Of a stretch of DNA of 64,000 nt, positions 45,338-55,079 are shown in pieces. Under the pieces are notes generated by a model. The model was not told the origin of the DNA and did not search any database. It worked only from the letters and a program-made list of their open reading frames with translations. Source of the stretch: Pseudobacter sp. (lineage in GTDB: Bacteria > Bacteroidota > Bacteroidia > Chitinophagales > Chitinophagaceae). Positions within the stretch are counted from its first letter, which is position 1. Each line of letters starts with the position of its first letter. The translations under genes and the position numbers were made by a program. The DNA lies in assembly GCA_017849455.1 (NCBI GenBank), contig JAFIGX010000006.1, positions 1 to 64,000 on the forward strand. The letters are read 5' to 3'.

Positions 45338-45376
45338 TTTTCAAAAACACAAATTTTTCAAATCAATCAGTAAGAT

Positions 45377-45649
45377 ATGGCTCGTTCAGTAAAAAAAGGT
45401 CCTTATGTAGCCGCAAAACTGGAGAAGAAGGTATTGGCCATCAACGAAGGCAAAGCCAAAAAAAGTGTTATCAAAACATGGAGCCGTCGTTCGACCATTA
45501 CGCCTGATTTCGTAGGACATACACTGGCTGTGCACAACGGTAAGAATTTCATTCCGGTTTACGTGACTGAATTCATGGTTGGCCATAAGCTGGGTGAGTT
45601 TGCACCTACGCGCAACTTCAAAGGACACTCAAGTAAAAAAGTAGCATAA
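45377..45649 (+). CDS. rpsS: 30S ribosomal protein S19
   Basis: S19, 90 aa, of the 30S head, with S13. [19 protein letters not shown] and [20 protein letters not shown] are diagnostic; [13 protein letters not shown] ends the protein. It follows rplB by 39 bp. Confidence 0.98.
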   Translation: MARSVKKGPYVAAKLEKKVLAINEGKAKKSVIKTWSRRSTITPDFVGHTLAVHNGKNFIPVYVTEFMVGHKLGEFAPTRNFKGHSSKKVA

Positions 45650-45734
45650 AAACGTTTTACGTTGATCGTGCAGCCGGTCAGGCAACTGTAACGGAGAACT
45701 GCAAACGAAAACGGGAACGACAAACGATATAAAA

Positions 45735-46079
45735 ATGGAAGCAGTAGCTAAACTTAGAAATTATCCCACATCGCCTCGCAGAATGCGTTTGCTGGCCGAT
45801 GAGATCCGCGGTGCAGAAGTAGAGAAAGCATTGGCTTTGCTGGAACATCATCCGCAACACTCTGCCACACCGTTATACAAATTGCTGAAAAGTGCTATCA
45901 GCAACTGGGAACAGAAGAACGAAGGTAAGAGCGCGGCAGATGCTGGCCTGGTAGTAAAGACCATCTTCGTGGATGGCGCACGCACCCTCAAAAGGATGCT
46001 GCCCGCCCCGCAGGGAAGGGCTTACCGCCTCCGCAAGAGAAGCAACCATGTGACGATAATTGTTGATGCTAAAAACTAA
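45735..46079 (+). CDS. rplV: 50S ribosomal protein L22
   Basis: L22, 114 aa, with a tunnel-lining loop. LRNYPTSPRRMRLLADEIRG and the C-terminal RMLPAPQGRAYRLRKRSNH hairpin are present. It lies 85 bp after rpsS. Confidence 0.97.
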   Translation: MEAVAKLRNYPTSPRRMRLLADEIRGAEVEKALALLEHHPQHSATPLYKLLKSAISNWEQKNEGKSAADAGLVVKTIFVDGARTLKRMLPAPQGRAYRLRKRSNHVTIIVDAKN

Positions 46080-46105
46080 TGTTTCAAATTTTCAAATTTT
46101 AATAA

Positions 46106-46939
46106 ATGGGTCAGAAAACAAATCCTATTGGTGCCAGGTTAGGAATCATCCGCGGTTGGGAATCTAACTGGTATGGTAACAAAAAAGATTTTTCTACCAA
46201 GTTGATCGAAGACAACAGGATCAGGACTTACCTGAACGCACGTATCAACAAGGGAGGGATCTCCAAGATCGTTATCGAGCGTACGCTCAACAAACTGATC
46301 GTTACCATTCATACCTCCAAACCCGGTATCATCATAGGAAAAGGTGGTAATGAAGTAGACCGTATCAAGGAAGAGCTGAAGAAACTGACAGGTAAGGATG
46401 ACGTGCAGATCAATATCCTCGAGATCCGCCGTCCGGAACTGGATGCGATGATCGTGGGAGATACCATTGCCCGCCAGATCGAGAACCGTATCAACTATAA
46501 AAGGGCCATCAAGATGGCGATCGCTTCCGCTCTCCGTATGGGCGCCGAAGGGATCAAGATCAAAGTGAGCGGCCGTTTGGGCGGTGCTGAAATTGCCCGT
46601 ACGGAAGAGATCAAACAAGGCCGTACTCCTTTGCATACGCTCCGTATGGACATCGATTATGCAAACGTGTTCGCACTGACCGTATATGGTAAGATCGGTA
46701 TCAAGGTATGGATCTGTAAAGGTGAGATCCTGGGCAAACGCGACCTCAACCCCAACTTTGTGGGTGGTAAGAGCGATGTGAGCGACCGCAGGGACAGAAG
46801 GGATGGTGGTGATCATCATCAGCGGGATAACCGTGGTGACAGGAGAGGTGGTGGCGACAGAAGAGGCGGTGGCGACAGAGGCGATCGCAGAGGCGGCGGC
46901 GGCGGTGGTCAGCGCAGGGATAACAACAGGAGACACTAA
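46106..46939 (+). CDS. rpsC: 30S ribosomal protein S3 with an Arg/Gly/Asp-rich C-terminal extension
   Basis: S3, 277 aa, forms part of the mRNA entry helicase site. [20 protein letters not shown], the KH motif [20 protein letters not shown] and [13 protein letters not shown] core are normal to about residue 222. After [20 protein letters not shown] comes a repetitive tail of about 50 residues built from RGD and RRGGGDR units. Other S3 proteins are usually 210-250 aa. The tail looks like an RGG-type RNA-binding tract. Spacing to rplV is 26 bp, with the AT-rich leader word TTTCAAATTTTCAAATT between. Confidence 0.96.
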   Translation: MGQKTNPIGARLGIIRGWESNWYGNKKDFSTKLIEDNRIRTYLNARINKGGISKIVIERTLNKLIVTIHTSKPGIIIGKGGNEVDRIKEELKKLTGKDDVQINILEIRRPELDAMIVGDTIARQIENRINYKRAIKMAIASALRMGAEGIKIKVSGRLGGAEIARTEEIKQGRTPLHTLRMDIDYANVFALTVYGKIGIKVWICKGEILGKRDLNPNFVGGKSDVSDRRDRRDGGDHHQRDNRGDRRGGGDRRGGGDRGDRRGGGGGGQRRDNNRRH

Positions 46940-46997
46940 TGAATGAAGGACCCGAAAACCGTCATTCCCAATTTTCAAATTTTCAAATTGTCAATAA

Positions 46998-47417
46998 ATG
47001 TTACAGCCTAAAAGAACGAAACACAGGAAAGCGCAGAAAGGACGCATCCGGGAAGTAGCAAAACGTGGATCAACCATCGCTTTTGGTTCTTTCGGTTTGA
47101 AAGCCCTGGAACCAATTTGGTTGACGAACCGCCAGATCGAGGCTGCCCGTCAGGCCATGACACGTGCGATGAAGCGTGAAGGTAATGTGTGGATCCGCAT
47201 CTTCCCCGACAAACCGATCACCCGCAAGCCGCTTGAAGTGCGTATGGGTAAAGGTAAAGGTAACCCCGAATTCTGGGCTGCTGTAGTGGAACCGGGTCGT
47301 ATCCTGTTCGAATGCGATGGCGTAAGCGTAGAAACAGCTAAAGAAGCATTGGAACTGGCGGCTCAAAAACTGCCGATCAAGACCAAGTTCATCGTTCGGA
47401 GAGACTATCAAGCATAA
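46998..47417 (+). CDS. rplP: 50S ribosomal protein L16
   Basis: L16, 139 aa, needed for the A-site tRNA elbow. [16 protein letters not shown] start and [20 protein letters not shown] with [10 protein letters not shown] are diagnostic. Normal length. Confidence 0.98.
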   Translation: MLQPKRTKHRKAQKGRIREVAKRGSTIAFGSFGLKALEPIWLTNRQIEAARQAMTRAMKREGNVWIRIFPDKPITRKPLEVRMGKGKGNPEFWAAVVEPGRILFECDGVSVETAKEALELAAQKLPIKTKFIVRRDYQA

Positions 47418-47508
47418 AGAATGTGCGGATTGGGGAATAGTGAACAGGAATAGATGTGACAGAACGGTTTTCCAATGAGCAGATCTTCAAATTTTCAAAT
47501 TGAATAAA

Positions 47509-47718
47509 ATGTCAAAGAAATTAGATTTCGTAAAGAGCCTGAAGGATTTGAGCGAGACCGATCTGAAAGCCAGGATCCAGGAAGATGAACTGCGCCTGAA
47601 GAAGCTCGAATTTGCTCATGCCATTTCTCCCCTGGAGAACCCGATGAGCATCCGCGGCCTGCGAAAAGATATTGCACGCCTGAAAACGGTATTGAATCAG
47701 AAAAAGGCGAATGCGTGA
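47509..47718 (+). CDS. rpmC: 50S ribosomal protein L29
   Basis: L29, 69 aa, a two-helix protein at the tunnel exit. I use the ATG at 47509 (MSKKLDFVKSLKDLSETDLK); a TTG 9 bp upstream is also in frame. The stop is followed within 4 bp by a family B palindrome. Confidence 0.95.
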   Translation: MSKKLDFVKSLKDLSETDLKARIQEDELRLKKLEFAHAISPLENPMSIRGLRKDIARLKTVLNQKKANA

Positions 47719-47721
47719 AGA

Positions 47722-47776
47722 AGTGAGATAGGAAGTACGAAGTCTGAAGTCAGACTTTAGACCTCCGACTTCATTC
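47722..47776. repeat. Palindromic element, family B, copy 3 (short form)
   Basis: GAAGTCTGAAGTC and GACCTCCGACTTC form the main imperfect arms, with the family core GAAGTC-GA-GTC. It fills the gap between rpmC and rpsQ, inside the ribosomal operon. Confidence 0.82.
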
Positions 47777-47803
47777 CAATAATAACATTGAAAACTTAAG
47801 ATA

Positions 47804-48061
47804 ATGTCTGAAAGAAATTTGCGTAAAACAAGGACCGGGGTGGTAACCAGCAACAAGATGACAAAGACCATTACTGTTGCTGTGGAAAGAAAGGTAAAGC
47901 ACCCCATTTATGGCAAGTTCGTAAAGAAGACCACGAAATTCCATGCTCATGATGAAAAAGGTGAGTGCGGTATCGGGGATGTGGTGAAGATCATGGAATC
48001 CCGTCCGCTGAGCAAAACGAAACGTTGGAGACTGGTGGAAGTGGTAGAGAAAGCGAAGTAG
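47804..48061 (+). CDS. rpsQ: 30S ribosomal protein S17
   Basis: S17, 85 aa, an OB-fold protein binding 16S rRNA early in assembly. [19 protein letters not shown] and [19 protein letters not shown] are typical. It lies between two palindromic elements. Confidence 0.97.
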   Translation: MSERNLRKTRTGVVTSNKMTKTITVAVERKVKHPIYGKFVKKTTKFHAHDEKGECGIGDVVKIMESRPLSKTKRWRLVEVVEKAK

Positions 48062-48065
48062 TGAA

Positions 48066-48170
48066 AAGCAGTTGGCTGGTAGCAATTAGCTGTTGGCCGG
48101 CGAAGTTCAAATAAATATTAATCATTGGCTGTTGGCTAACACCTGATAGCTAAAGCTAAAAGCTAAAAAA
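48066..48170. repeat. Palindromic element, family C, copy 1
   Basis: Built of the words AGCAGTTGGCTGGTAGCAAT and AGCTGTTGGC on the left and GGCTGTTGGCTAAC and TAGCTAAAGCTAAAAGCTA on the right; imperfect inverted arms. It fills the 109-bp gap between rpsQ and rplN, inside the ribosomal operon. Confidence 0.72.
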
Positions 48171-48539
48171 ATGATTCAGCAAGAAAGCAGATTAAACGTA
48201 GCTGATAATAGTGGCGCCAAAGAAGTGTTGTGCATTCGTGTGCTGGGCAACAGCGGCCAGGATTATGCCAAGATCGGCGATAAGATCGTAGTAACAGTGA
48301 AAGACGCCATTCCGGCCGGCGGCATCAAAAAAGGAACTGTTACCAAAGCAGTGATCGTGCGCACCAAGAATAAGCTGCGTCGTAAGGACGGTTCCTATAT
48401 CCGTTTCGACGACAACGCCGTGGTGCTCCTGAACCAGTCCGACGAGCCCCGTGGCACCCGTATCTTCGGGCCCGTTGCCAGGGAACTGCGTGATAAAGGC
48501 TACATGAAGATCATTTCACTGGCGCCCGAAGTGTTATAA
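48171..48539 (+). CDS. rplN: 50S ribosomal protein L14
   Basis: L14, 122 aa, at the subunit interface. [20 protein letters not shown] and [20 protein letters not shown] are diagnostic. The ATG follows directly after the right arm of palindrome C1. Confidence 0.98.
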   Translation: MIQQESRLNVADNSGAKEVLCIRVLGNSGQDYAKIGDKIVVTVKDAIPAGGIKKGTVTKAVIVRTKNKLRRKDGSYIRFDDNAVVLLNQSDEPRGTRIFGPVARELRDKGYMKIISLAPEVL

Positions 48540-48606
48540 GGAAATGACCCGTAGGAGCAACCCATTGGTATTAAAAATTTCTCTGTAAGAGATAAAGCAT
48601 ACGAAA

Positions 48607-48945
48607 ATGAGCAACAGATTCAAACCGAAGTTCAATATTAAGAAAGGCGACACCGTAGTAGTGATCGCCGGTGATGATAAAGATGCATCGAAGCCCCGCA
48701 AAGTGCTGGAAGTATTTCCCGACGAGAGCAGGGTACTGATAGAAGGTGTGAACATCATTACCAGGCATACCAAACCCTCTGCACGCAATACCAAAGGTGG
48801 TATCGTAAAGAAGGAAGCAGCCATCCATATTTCCAATGTGATGCTGTGGGACGCCAAAAAAGGTGAAGCCACCAAGATCAAGCGTACCCGCGAAGAAGGC
48901 AAACTGGTACGCATTTCCAAGAAGTCAGGCGAGGTTATCAAATAA
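48607..48945 (+). CDS. rplX: 50S ribosomal protein L24
   Basis: L24, 112 aa, an early 50S assembly protein with a KOW motif: KKGDTVVVIAGDDKDASKP near the start. VNIITRHTKPSARNTKGGIV is typical. The gap to rplN is 67 bp. Confidence 0.97.
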   Translation: MSNRFKPKFNIKKGDTVVVIAGDDKDASKPRKVLEVFPDESRVLIEGVNIITRHTKPSARNTKGGIVKKEAAIHISNVMLWDAKKGEATKIKRTREEGKLVRISKKSGEVIK

Positions 48946-48996
48946 TTCACCGGCGCAAGGAAAGCTAGTTAACAATAAAGGATAAACTGTTCGATA

Positions 48997-49566
48997 ATGA
49001 GCACAACAAAATATACTCCGAGATTGGCAGACAAGTACAGGAAAGAAGTTGTACCTGCCTTGATGAAGCGTTTCAGCTATAGCAGCATTATGCAGGTGCC
49101 GAAACTGGAAAAGATTTGCCTGAACCGTGGTGTGAACGGCGCAGTGAGCGACAAGAAACTGGTCGACGTGGCTGTTGAAGAGCTGACCACGATCACCGGG
49201 CAGAAAGCAGTATCTACCCTGTCCAAGAAAGACATCTCCAATTTCAAATTGCGTAAAGCAATGCCGATCGGAGCAAGGGTAACCCTCCGCGGAACAAAAA
49301 TGTACGAGTTCCTCGACAGGCTGATCGCAACCGCCTTACCCCGTGTACGTGACTTCAAAGGCGTGAATGAAAAAGCATTCGACGGCCGCGGTAACTATAC
49401 ACTGGGTGTAACCGAGCAGATCATCTTCCCGGAGATCGATATCGACAAAGTGAACAAGATCACCGGTCTCGACATCACTTTCGTTACTACGGCAGGTACC
49501 AATGAAGAAGCCTACGAGCTGCTGAAGGAAATGGGTATGCCGTTCAGAAATATCAAAAAAGACTAA
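48997..49566 (+). CDS. rplE: 50S ribosomal protein L5
   Basis: L5, 189 aa, binds 5S rRNA with L18. [19 protein letters not shown], the [16 protein letters not shown] stretch and [20 protein letters not shown] are diagnostic. Confidence 0.98.
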   Translation: MSTTKYTPRLADKYRKEVVPALMKRFSYSSIMQVPKLEKICLNRGVNGAVSDKKLVDVAVEELTTITGQKAVSTLSKKDISNFKLRKAMPIGARVTLRGTKMYEFLDRLIATALPRVRDFKGVNEKAFDGRGNYTLGVTEQIIFPEIDIDKVNKITGLDITFVTTAGTNEEAYELLKEMGMPFRNIKKD

Positions 49567-49618
49567 GTATAAAGTTGATGGAAGCTCACGACTTCCATCT
49601 TAAAACTAAAATTCAAAT

Positions 49619-49888
49619 ATGGCAAAAGAGTCAGTAAAAGCCAGACAAAGAAAAAGAGAACGCATGGTGGCACAGTATGCCGAAAAGCGTGCTGCTCTGA
49701 AAGCTGCCGGTGAATGGCAGGCATTGGATGAACTGCCGAAGAATTCTTCGAAAGTTCGTTTAAAGAACCGTTGCCAGTTGACCGGCCGCCCGAAAGGATA
49801 TATCCGTTATTTCGGTATCTCCAGGGTTGCCTTCCGTGAAATGGCTTTAAATGGAAAGATCCCGGGAGTAAGGAAAGCTTCCTGGTAA
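49619..49888 (+). CDS. rpsN: 30S ribosomal protein S14 (zinc-free type)
   Basis: S14, 89 aa, the long type without the CxxC...CxxC zinc motif. [20 protein letters not shown] is the conserved C-terminal part. Spacing to rplE is 52 bp. Confidence 0.97.
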   Translation: MAKESVKARQRKRERMVAQYAEKRAALKAAGEWQALDELPKNSSKVRLKNRCQLTGRPKGYIRYFGISRVAFREMALNGKIPGVRKASW

Positions 49889-49987
49889 GTGATATGATAT
49901 ACCGGCAGGGGATACCCGAATTTTCCCGGCAGGCTGTTCGTATCGTAACGTTAATAAAAATTGTGAACTGATATAATTCAAATAATC

Positions 49988-50386
49988 ATGGTAACTGATC
50001 CCATAGCAGATTTTCTGACCAGACTACGTAATGCGCAGATGGCAGGTCACAGGATTGTGGAGATCCCTGCTTCCAATCTCAAAAAGCGTATTACCGAGAT
50101 TCTGTACGATCAAGGCTATATCCTGAAATATAAATTTGAGGATGATAACAAGCAAGGTGTGATCAAGATCGCCCTGAAATATGATCCTCAAAGCAAAGAG
50201 CCCGCGATCAAATCGCTGGAAAGAATCAGCCGTCCCGGCCTGCGCCAGTATGCCAGCCCGGCTGAATTCAAACGCGTGAAGAATGGCCTGGGCATTGCTA
50301 TCGTGAGCACTTCCAAAGGAGTGATGACCGACAAGCAGGCAAAAGTGCAGAACGTAGGTGGAGAAGTTCTCTGCTACGTTTACTAG
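49988..50386 (+). CDS. rpsH: 30S ribosomal protein S8
   Basis: S8, 132 aa, binds the centre of 16S rRNA and in enterobacteria represses the spc operon. [20 protein letters not shown] and [20 protein letters not shown] are typical. The 99-bp gap from rpsN shows no clear element. Confidence 0.98.
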   Translation: MVTDPIADFLTRLRNAQMAGHRIVEIPASNLKKRITEILYDQGYILKYKFEDDNKQGVIKIALKYDPQSKEPAIKSLERISRPGLRQYASPAEFKRVKNGLGIAIVSTSKGVMTDKQAKVQNVGGEVLCYVY

Positions 50387-50485
50387 AAACAGTGAGCATT
50401 TGTTTCCCGGTACATTAAGCCCTGCCTATAGAGGCTGACCGGCCGGGAACACCAGAATAAATAAACTTTAAAACATTACCAAGTC

Positions 50486-51040
50486 ATGTCTCGTATAGGT
50501 AAACAACCGGTATCAATTCCCAAAGGCGTAACGGCAACAGTGGGTAAGGATAATGTACTGGCCATCAAAGGGCCCAAAGGCGAATTGAAACAAGCTATCG
50601 ACCGCGATATCACCGTGGAAGTGAAAGAGGGTGAAGTTATTTTCAGCCGCCCCACAGACCAGATCCGTCACCGTGCCATGCACGGCCTGTACCGCGCCCT
50701 CGTAGCCAATATGGTGAAAGGCGTAACGGAAGGTTTCAAAAAGAACCTCGAACTGGTGGGTGTGGGTTATAAGGCATCGAACCAGGGTAACCTGCTCGAT
50801 CTTTCCCTCGGCTTTTCTCACAATATCATCTTCGAAGTTCCTTCCGAACTGAAAGTGGCCACTGCCCAGGAAAAAGGTCAGAACCCTACGATCAGCCTGG
50901 AAGGGATCGACAAGCAATTGCTCGGCCAGGTTGCCGCCAAACTGCGCAGCCTGCGTAAGCCTGAGCCTTACAAAGGAAAAGGTGTTAAGTATGTGGGTGA
51001 GGTTATCCGTCGTAAAGCAGGTAAAGCCGCCGGCAAGTAA
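50486..51040 (+). CDS. rplF: 50S ribosomal protein L6
   Basis: L6, 184 aa, near the factor-binding site. [20 protein letters not shown] and [20 protein letters not shown] are diagnostic. Preceded by a 99-bp gap without a recognised element. Confidence 0.98.
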   Translation: MSRIGKQPVSIPKGVTATVGKDNVLAIKGPKGELKQAIDRDITVEVKEGEVIFSRPTDQIRHRAMHGLYRALVANMVKGVTEGFKKNLELVGVGYKASNQGNLLDLSLGFSHNIIFEVPSELKVATAQEKGQNPTISLEGIDKQLLGQVAAKLRSLRKPEPYKGKGVKYVGEVIRRKAGKAAGK

Positions 51041-51093
51041 GCGATATTAAAAATATTCTTCCGGCAGTATCGGAAGACTTAAAATACAGATCA

Positions 51094-51447
51094 ATGAACA
51101 CGAAATCAGAAAGAAGGCAGAAGATCCGCTACCGCATTCGTAAGAAAGTATCGGGAACTGCCGCTAAACCGAGACTGTCAGTTTTCAGGAGCAATACTGA
51201 CATCTATGTGCAGGTGATCGATGATGAGAATGGAAAAACACTGGTATCTGCATCTTCAAGGGATAAGGATATCAGCGCTCAGAAAGGTACCAAGTCCGAG
51301 AAAAGCAAACTGGTAGGCCAGGCCGTTGCCCGCAAGGCAAAAGAGCTGGGCATCAGCCAGGTGATCTTCGATCGTGGCGGTAACCTGTACCATGGTCGCG
51401 TGAAGAGTGTAGCTGATGGCGCCCGTGAAGGCGGTTTACAGTTCTAA
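51094..51447 (+). CDS. rplR: 50S ribosomal protein L18
   Basis: L18, 117 aa, binds 5S r[23 protein letters not shown] and the C-terminal [19 protein letters not shown] are typical. Confidence 0.98.
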   Translation: MNTKSERRQKIRYRIRKKVSGTAAKPRLSVFRSNTDIYVQVIDDENGKTLVSASSRDKDISAQKGTKSEKSKLVGQAVARKAKELGISQVIFDRGGNLYHGRVKSVADGAREGGLQF

Positions 51448-51483
51448 TCTTAAATTTTAAATGTCGAATTTCAAATTGAAATA

Positions 51484-52002
51484 ATGTCAAAAGTAAATTT
51501 AAACAGAGTTAAAGCCGGCGATCTGGAGCTGAAAGAAAAGGTAGTTGCCATTAACCGTGTTGTGAAAACCACCAAGGGTGGACGTGCCTTCAGTTTTTCT
51601 GCCCTCGTAGTGGTAGGAAATGAGAATGGTGTGGTAGGTCATGGTTTGGGTAAAGCCAAAGAGGTGCAGGAAGCGATCACCAAGGGGATCGAAGATGCCA
51701 AGAAGAACCTGATCAAAGTTCCTATCATGCGTGGCACTATCCCTCATGATCAGCTGGCTAAGGAAGGCGCTGCCAAAGTGCTGATCAAACCCGCCGCCCA
51801 TGGTACCGGTGTGATCGCAGGAGGCAGTATGCGTGCTGTGCTGGAAAGCGCCGGTGTTACCGACGTACTGGCCAAATCCCTGGGATCCGCCAACCCGCAC
51901 AACGTGGTGAAGGCCACTTTCAAAGCCCTGGCTTTGCTGCGTGAACCGATCACTGTTGCGAGAAACCGCAAGCTTAACCTGAAGAAAGTATTTAACGGCT
52001 AA
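51484..52002 (+). CDS. rpsE: 30S ribosomal protein S5
   Basis: S5, 172 aa, involved in mRNA unwinding and fidelity. [20 protein letters not shown] is the double-stranded RNA-binding part and [20 protein letters not shown] the C-terminal domain. It lies 36 bp after rplR. Confidence 0.98.
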   Translation: MSKVNLNRVKAGDLELKEKVVAINRVVKTTKGGRAFSFSALVVVGNENGVVGHGLGKAKEVQEAITKGIEDAKKNLIKVPIMRGTIPHDQLAKEGAAKVLIKPAAHGTGVIAGGSMRAVLESAGVTDVLAKSLGSANPHNVVKATFKALALLREPITVARNRKLNLKKVFNG

Positions 52003-52012
52003 TAATCGAATT

Positions 52013-52192
52013 ATGAAAAAGATCAAGATCACACAGATAAAGAGCGCTATCGACAGGCCGGAGCGTCAGAAACTGACCCTCAAAGCACTGGGCCTGAATA
52101 AGCTCCATCTGACCAAAGAAGTGGAAGCAACGCCTCAGATCCTGGGTATGATCCGTAAAGTGACCCACCTGGTGAAAGTGGAAGAAGCGTAA
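52013..52192 (+). CDS. rpmD: 50S ribosomal protein L30
   Basis: L30, 59 aa, a small 50S protein absent from some bacteria. MKKIKITQIKSAIDRPERQK and the C-terminal MIRKVTHLVKVEEA are typical. It starts 10 bp after the rpsE stop and ends 54 bp before rplO, in the standard order. Confidence 0.96.
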   Translation: MKKIKITQIKSAIDRPERQKLTLKALGLNKLHLTKEVEATPQILGMIRKVTHLVKVEEA

Positions 52193-52246
52193 ACAATTTT
52201 CAAATCAAAGCGAGGGGAGATTCCCCGTTGAGTAAAAATCACAATC

Positions 52247-52696
52247 ATGAAATTACACGAGATCAGGCCCGCAAAAGGCGCTACGCATAAAGAAAAAAGA
52301 TTAGGCCGTGGTGAAGCATCCGGAAAGGGTGGTACTTCCACAAAAGGTAACAAAGGTGGACAAAGCCGCGCCGGCTACCAGCGCAAGAATGCGCATGAAG
52401 GTGGCCAGATGCCGATCCAGCGCCGCCTGCCGAAACGCGGTTTCAATAATATTCACCGCGTTGAATATAAAGTCTTCAATCTCGGCCAGGTAGATCACCT
52501 GGTAGAAAAATACGAACTGAAAGAGTTCTCCCTGGAGAACCTCTACATAAATGGCCTGGTAAGCAGGACCGACCTCGTGAAGGTCCTTGGCAACGGTGAG
52601 CTGAAGAATAAAGTGAATTTCAAGGTGAATGCCGTGAGCGACAAAGCCAAGGCCGCGATCGAAGCTGCCGGTGGTGCTGTGGAAATAGTAAAGTAA
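52247..52696 (+). CDS. rplO: 50S ribosomal protein L15
   Basis: L15, 149 aa, a late assembly protein. The Gly/Lys-rich start (KLHEIRPAKGATHKEKRLGR, then GKGGTSTKGNKGGQSRAG) and the globular C-terminus are normal. It is followed by a large perfect palindrome before secY. Confidence 0.97.
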   Translation: MKLHEIRPAKGATHKEKRLGRGEASGKGGTSTKGNKGGQSRAGYQRKNAHEGGQMPIQRRLPKRGFNNIHRVEYKVFNLGQVDHLVEKYELKEFSLENLYINGLVSRTDLVKVLGNGELKNKVNFKVNAVSDKAKAAIEAAGGAVEIVK

Positions 52697-52713
52697 TTTA
52701 CGTAACTTGCATG

Positions 52714-52817
52714 AATGAGGTATGAAGTCGGAGGTCTGATGTCTGAGGTTTACGATATTTTTCGGTTTCCGATCAAAAGGTACTTCTGACATCAGACCTC
52801 CGACTTCATACCTCATT
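52714..52817. repeat. Palindromic element, family B, copy 4 (perfect 30-bp arms)
   Basis: Left arm 52714-52743 and right arm 52788-52817 are perfect inverted copies over 30 bp (AATGAGGTATGAAGTCGGAG and onward), with a 44-bp centre. It occupies most of the gap between rplO and secY, ending 35 bp before the secY start. Such a hairpin in mRNA could slow transcription or set an RNase cleavage point. Confidence 0.96.
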
Positions 52818-52852
52818 TCAAAATTTGGCATCATCAAAAATTTCTGCGATTT

Positions 52853-54181
52853 GTGAAAAAGTTCATACAAACACTGAAGAATATCTGGAGTATCGAGGAA
52901 CTGAGGAGTAAGATTCTGGTTACCTTAACCCTGATGGCCGTTTACCGCTTAGGTACGCATATCGTTTTACCTGGTATCGACCCCAACAAGATCAACCACG
53001 CCGGCGCCGGCACCGGTATCCTTGGCCTGATCGATGCTTTCGCAGGCGGCGCATTTTCCCAGGCATCTATCCTGGCACTGGGTATCATGCCTTATATCTC
53101 GGCCTCTATCTTCATGCAGTTGATGACCATCCTTTACCCGCCTTTCCAGAAAATGCAAAAGGAAGGGGAGAGCGGAAGGAAGAAGATCAACCAATACACC
53201 CGCTATCTTACTGTGGCCGTTACCGTCCTACAGGCCAGCGCCTATGTGGCCTACCTGAAGCAAACGAACCATGCGGCCATGGCCACTGCTTTCGAAGGAT
53301 ATTTTTGGTTGTCGACCACCGTTATCCTTTCCGCCGGTACGCTTTTCGTAATGTGGCTGGCTGAAAAGATCACGGACAAAGGATTGGGCAATGGTAGCTC
53401 GGTGATCATCATGGTGGGCATCCTGGCCCGTTTCCCCCAGGCTATCTGGCAGGAATGGGGCGCCAAATCGAACAGAGGCGGTGGCGGCCTGCTGATCTTC
53501 GTGATCGAGATCGCTATCCTGATCGCCATCATCATGGGCCTGATCGTACTGATCCAGGGCGTTCGCAAAATACCGGTGCAATATGCCAAGCAGATCGTGG
53601 GTAACCGTCAGTTCGGAGGGGCCCGTCAGTTCCTTCCCCTGAAAGTGAACAGCTCCGGTGTAATGCCGATCATCTTTGCCCAGGCCATCATGTTCCTGCC
53701 TACGCTCCTGTCGAATTTCGAAACGACCAAAGGGCTGGCCAAAGTGTTCAATGATCATAGCAATGTTTGGTATATGCTGATCTACGCAGTAATGGTGATC
53801 GGTTTTACCTTCCTGTATACAGCACTTATCTTCAACCCCAAGCAGATCGCGGATGACCTGAAACGCAACAATGGTTTCATCCCCGGCGTAAAGCCCGGTC
53901 AGCCTACAGCCGATTATATCGGTGCGGTGATGGATAAGATCACTTTGCCCGGCGCCGTATTGCTGGCCCTGGTAGGTATCCTGCCCGGATTTGCACAACG
54001 GCTGGATGTTCAGCAGGCATTCTCTACTTTCTTCGGCGGTACTTCACTGCTGATCATGGTAGGTGTGATCCTGGACACACTGCAACAGATCGAAACACAA
54101 TTATTGATGCGGCAATACGATGGCCTCATGAAAAGCGGACGTATCCAGGGCCGCCAGGCTGTATCGCCTGCTTCGATGTAA
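52853..54181 (+). CDS. secY: Protein translocase subunit SecY
   Basis: Pore of the Sec translocase, 442 aa with ten membrane helices. VYRLGTHIVLPGIDPNKINH in the first periplasmic region, GILPGFAQRLDVQQAF-type loops near the end and the C-terminal LMRQYDGLMKSGRIQGR are typical. The start codon is GTG (52853); no better ATG lies nearby. Palindrome B4 ends 35 bp upstream and a terminator follows the gene. Confidence 0.97.
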   Translation: MKKFIQTLKNIWSIEELRSKILVTLTLMAVYRLGTHIVLPGIDPNKINHAGAGTGILGLIDAFAGGAFSQASILALGIMPYISASIFMQLMTILYPPFQKMQKEGESGRKKINQYTRYLTVAVTVLQASAYVAYLKQTNHAAMATAFEGYFWLSTTVILSAGTLFVMWLAEKITDKGLGNGSSVIIMVGILARFPQAIWQEWGAKSNRGGGGLLIFVIEIAILIAIIMGLIVLIQGVRKIPVQYAKQIVGNRQFGGARQFLPLKVNSSGVMPIIFAQAIMFLPTLLSNFETTKGLAKVFNDHSNVWYMLIYAVMVIGFTFLYTALIFNPKQIADDLKRNNGFIPGVKPGQPTADYIGAVMDKITLPGAVLLALVGILPGFAQRLDVQQAFSTFFGGTSLLIMVGVILDTLQQIETQLLMRQYDGLMKSGRIQGRQAVSPASM

Positions 54182-54201
54182 AAAATATTTCACTCTGCAC
54201 C

Positions 54202-54243
54202 AAACCTGACAACTGTTCACTGATGGTTGTCAGGTTTTGTTTT
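54202..54243 (+). terminator. Rho-independent terminator between secY and map
   Basis: AAACCTGACAAC, 13-nt loop, GTTGTCAGGTTTT followed by GTTTT. It closes the ribosomal-secY unit, with partial read-through to map possible. Confidence 0.85.
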
Positions 54244-54267
54244 AGGACTAAAAACTATCTATAAACG

Positions 54268-55068
54268 ATGATCCATTACAAGACCCCGGAAGAAGTGGAA
54301 CTGATGCGCCACAGCGCATTACTGGTAAGCCAGACATTATCCGAGATCGCGAAGATCCTCAAGCCAGGCATCACCACGCTGGCGATCGATAAAAAAGCTG
54401 CCGAGATCATCCGGGATTTCGGGGGCATACCTTCTTTCCTCAACTTCAACGGGTACCCTTTCAATTCCTGCACTTCTGTGAACGATGTAGTAGTGCATGG
54501 ATTTCCGAATGGCAGGGAATTGAAAGACGGGGATATCATTGCCATAGACATCGGCGTATACAAGAATGGGTTTCATGGGGACCATGCCTATACTTTTGCG
54601 ATCGGCGATGTGGCGGAGGATGTAATGCAGCTCATCCGTGTTACCAAGGAATCACTTTACAAAGGCATCGAGAAAGCAGTGGCCGGCAATCGTATCGGCG
54701 ATATCGCATTCGCCATCCAGGAACATACCGAAAAAAAGCACGGATATGGTGTAGTGCGCGAACTGGTGGGCCACGGACTGGGCCGCCGGATGCATGAAGA
54801 CCCGCAGGTGCCCAACTATGGCAAGCGGGGCACAGGGGCCAAACTGAAAGAAAGGCTGGTGCTGGCCATCGAGCCCATGATCAATATGGGCGTGAAGGAA
54901 GTGTATACGGAAGATGACGGCTGGACGGTACGCACGATCGACCATAAACCCTCCGTACATTTTGAACATGATGTTTGTGTGATGAAGAACAAGGCCGACA
55001 TCCTTTCCGATTACAGCATCATCGAAGCTGCTGAAAAAGCCAATCCCAACCTGAAAAAACAAGCATAA
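54268..55068 (+). CDS. map: Methionine aminopeptidase, type I
   Basis: Removes the first Met from new proteins. The 266-aa protein has the pita-bread fold metal ligands in GYPFNSCTSVNDVVVHGFPN and IAIDIGVYKNGFHGDHAYTF, ELVGHGLGRRMHEDPQVPNY and the AIEPMINMG Glu. It lies directly after the secY terminator. In many Bacteroidota infA and the alpha operon follow; here a flavoprotein gene follows 11 bp later. Confidence 0.97.
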   Translation: MIHYKTPEEVELMRHSALLVSQTLSEIAKILKPGITTLAIDKKAAEIIRDFGGIPSFLNFNGYPFNSCTSVNDVVVHGFPNGRELKDGDIIAIDIGVYKNGFHGDHAYTFAIGDVAEDVMQLIRVTKESLYKGIEKAVAGNRIGDIAFAIQEHTEKKHGYGVVRELVGHGLGRRMHEDPQVPNYGKRGTGAKLKERLVLAIEPMINMGVKEVYTEDDGWTVRTIDHKPSVHFEHDVCVMKNKADILSDYSIIEAAEKANPNLKKQA

Positions 55069-55079
55069 AGGCGAGCACC

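Noticed and set aside
46139..46978. 279-aa minus-strand open frame opposite rpsC
   Set aside because: Antisense to S3; Ala/Thr/Val-rich start is simply the complement of the Arg/Gly tail codons.
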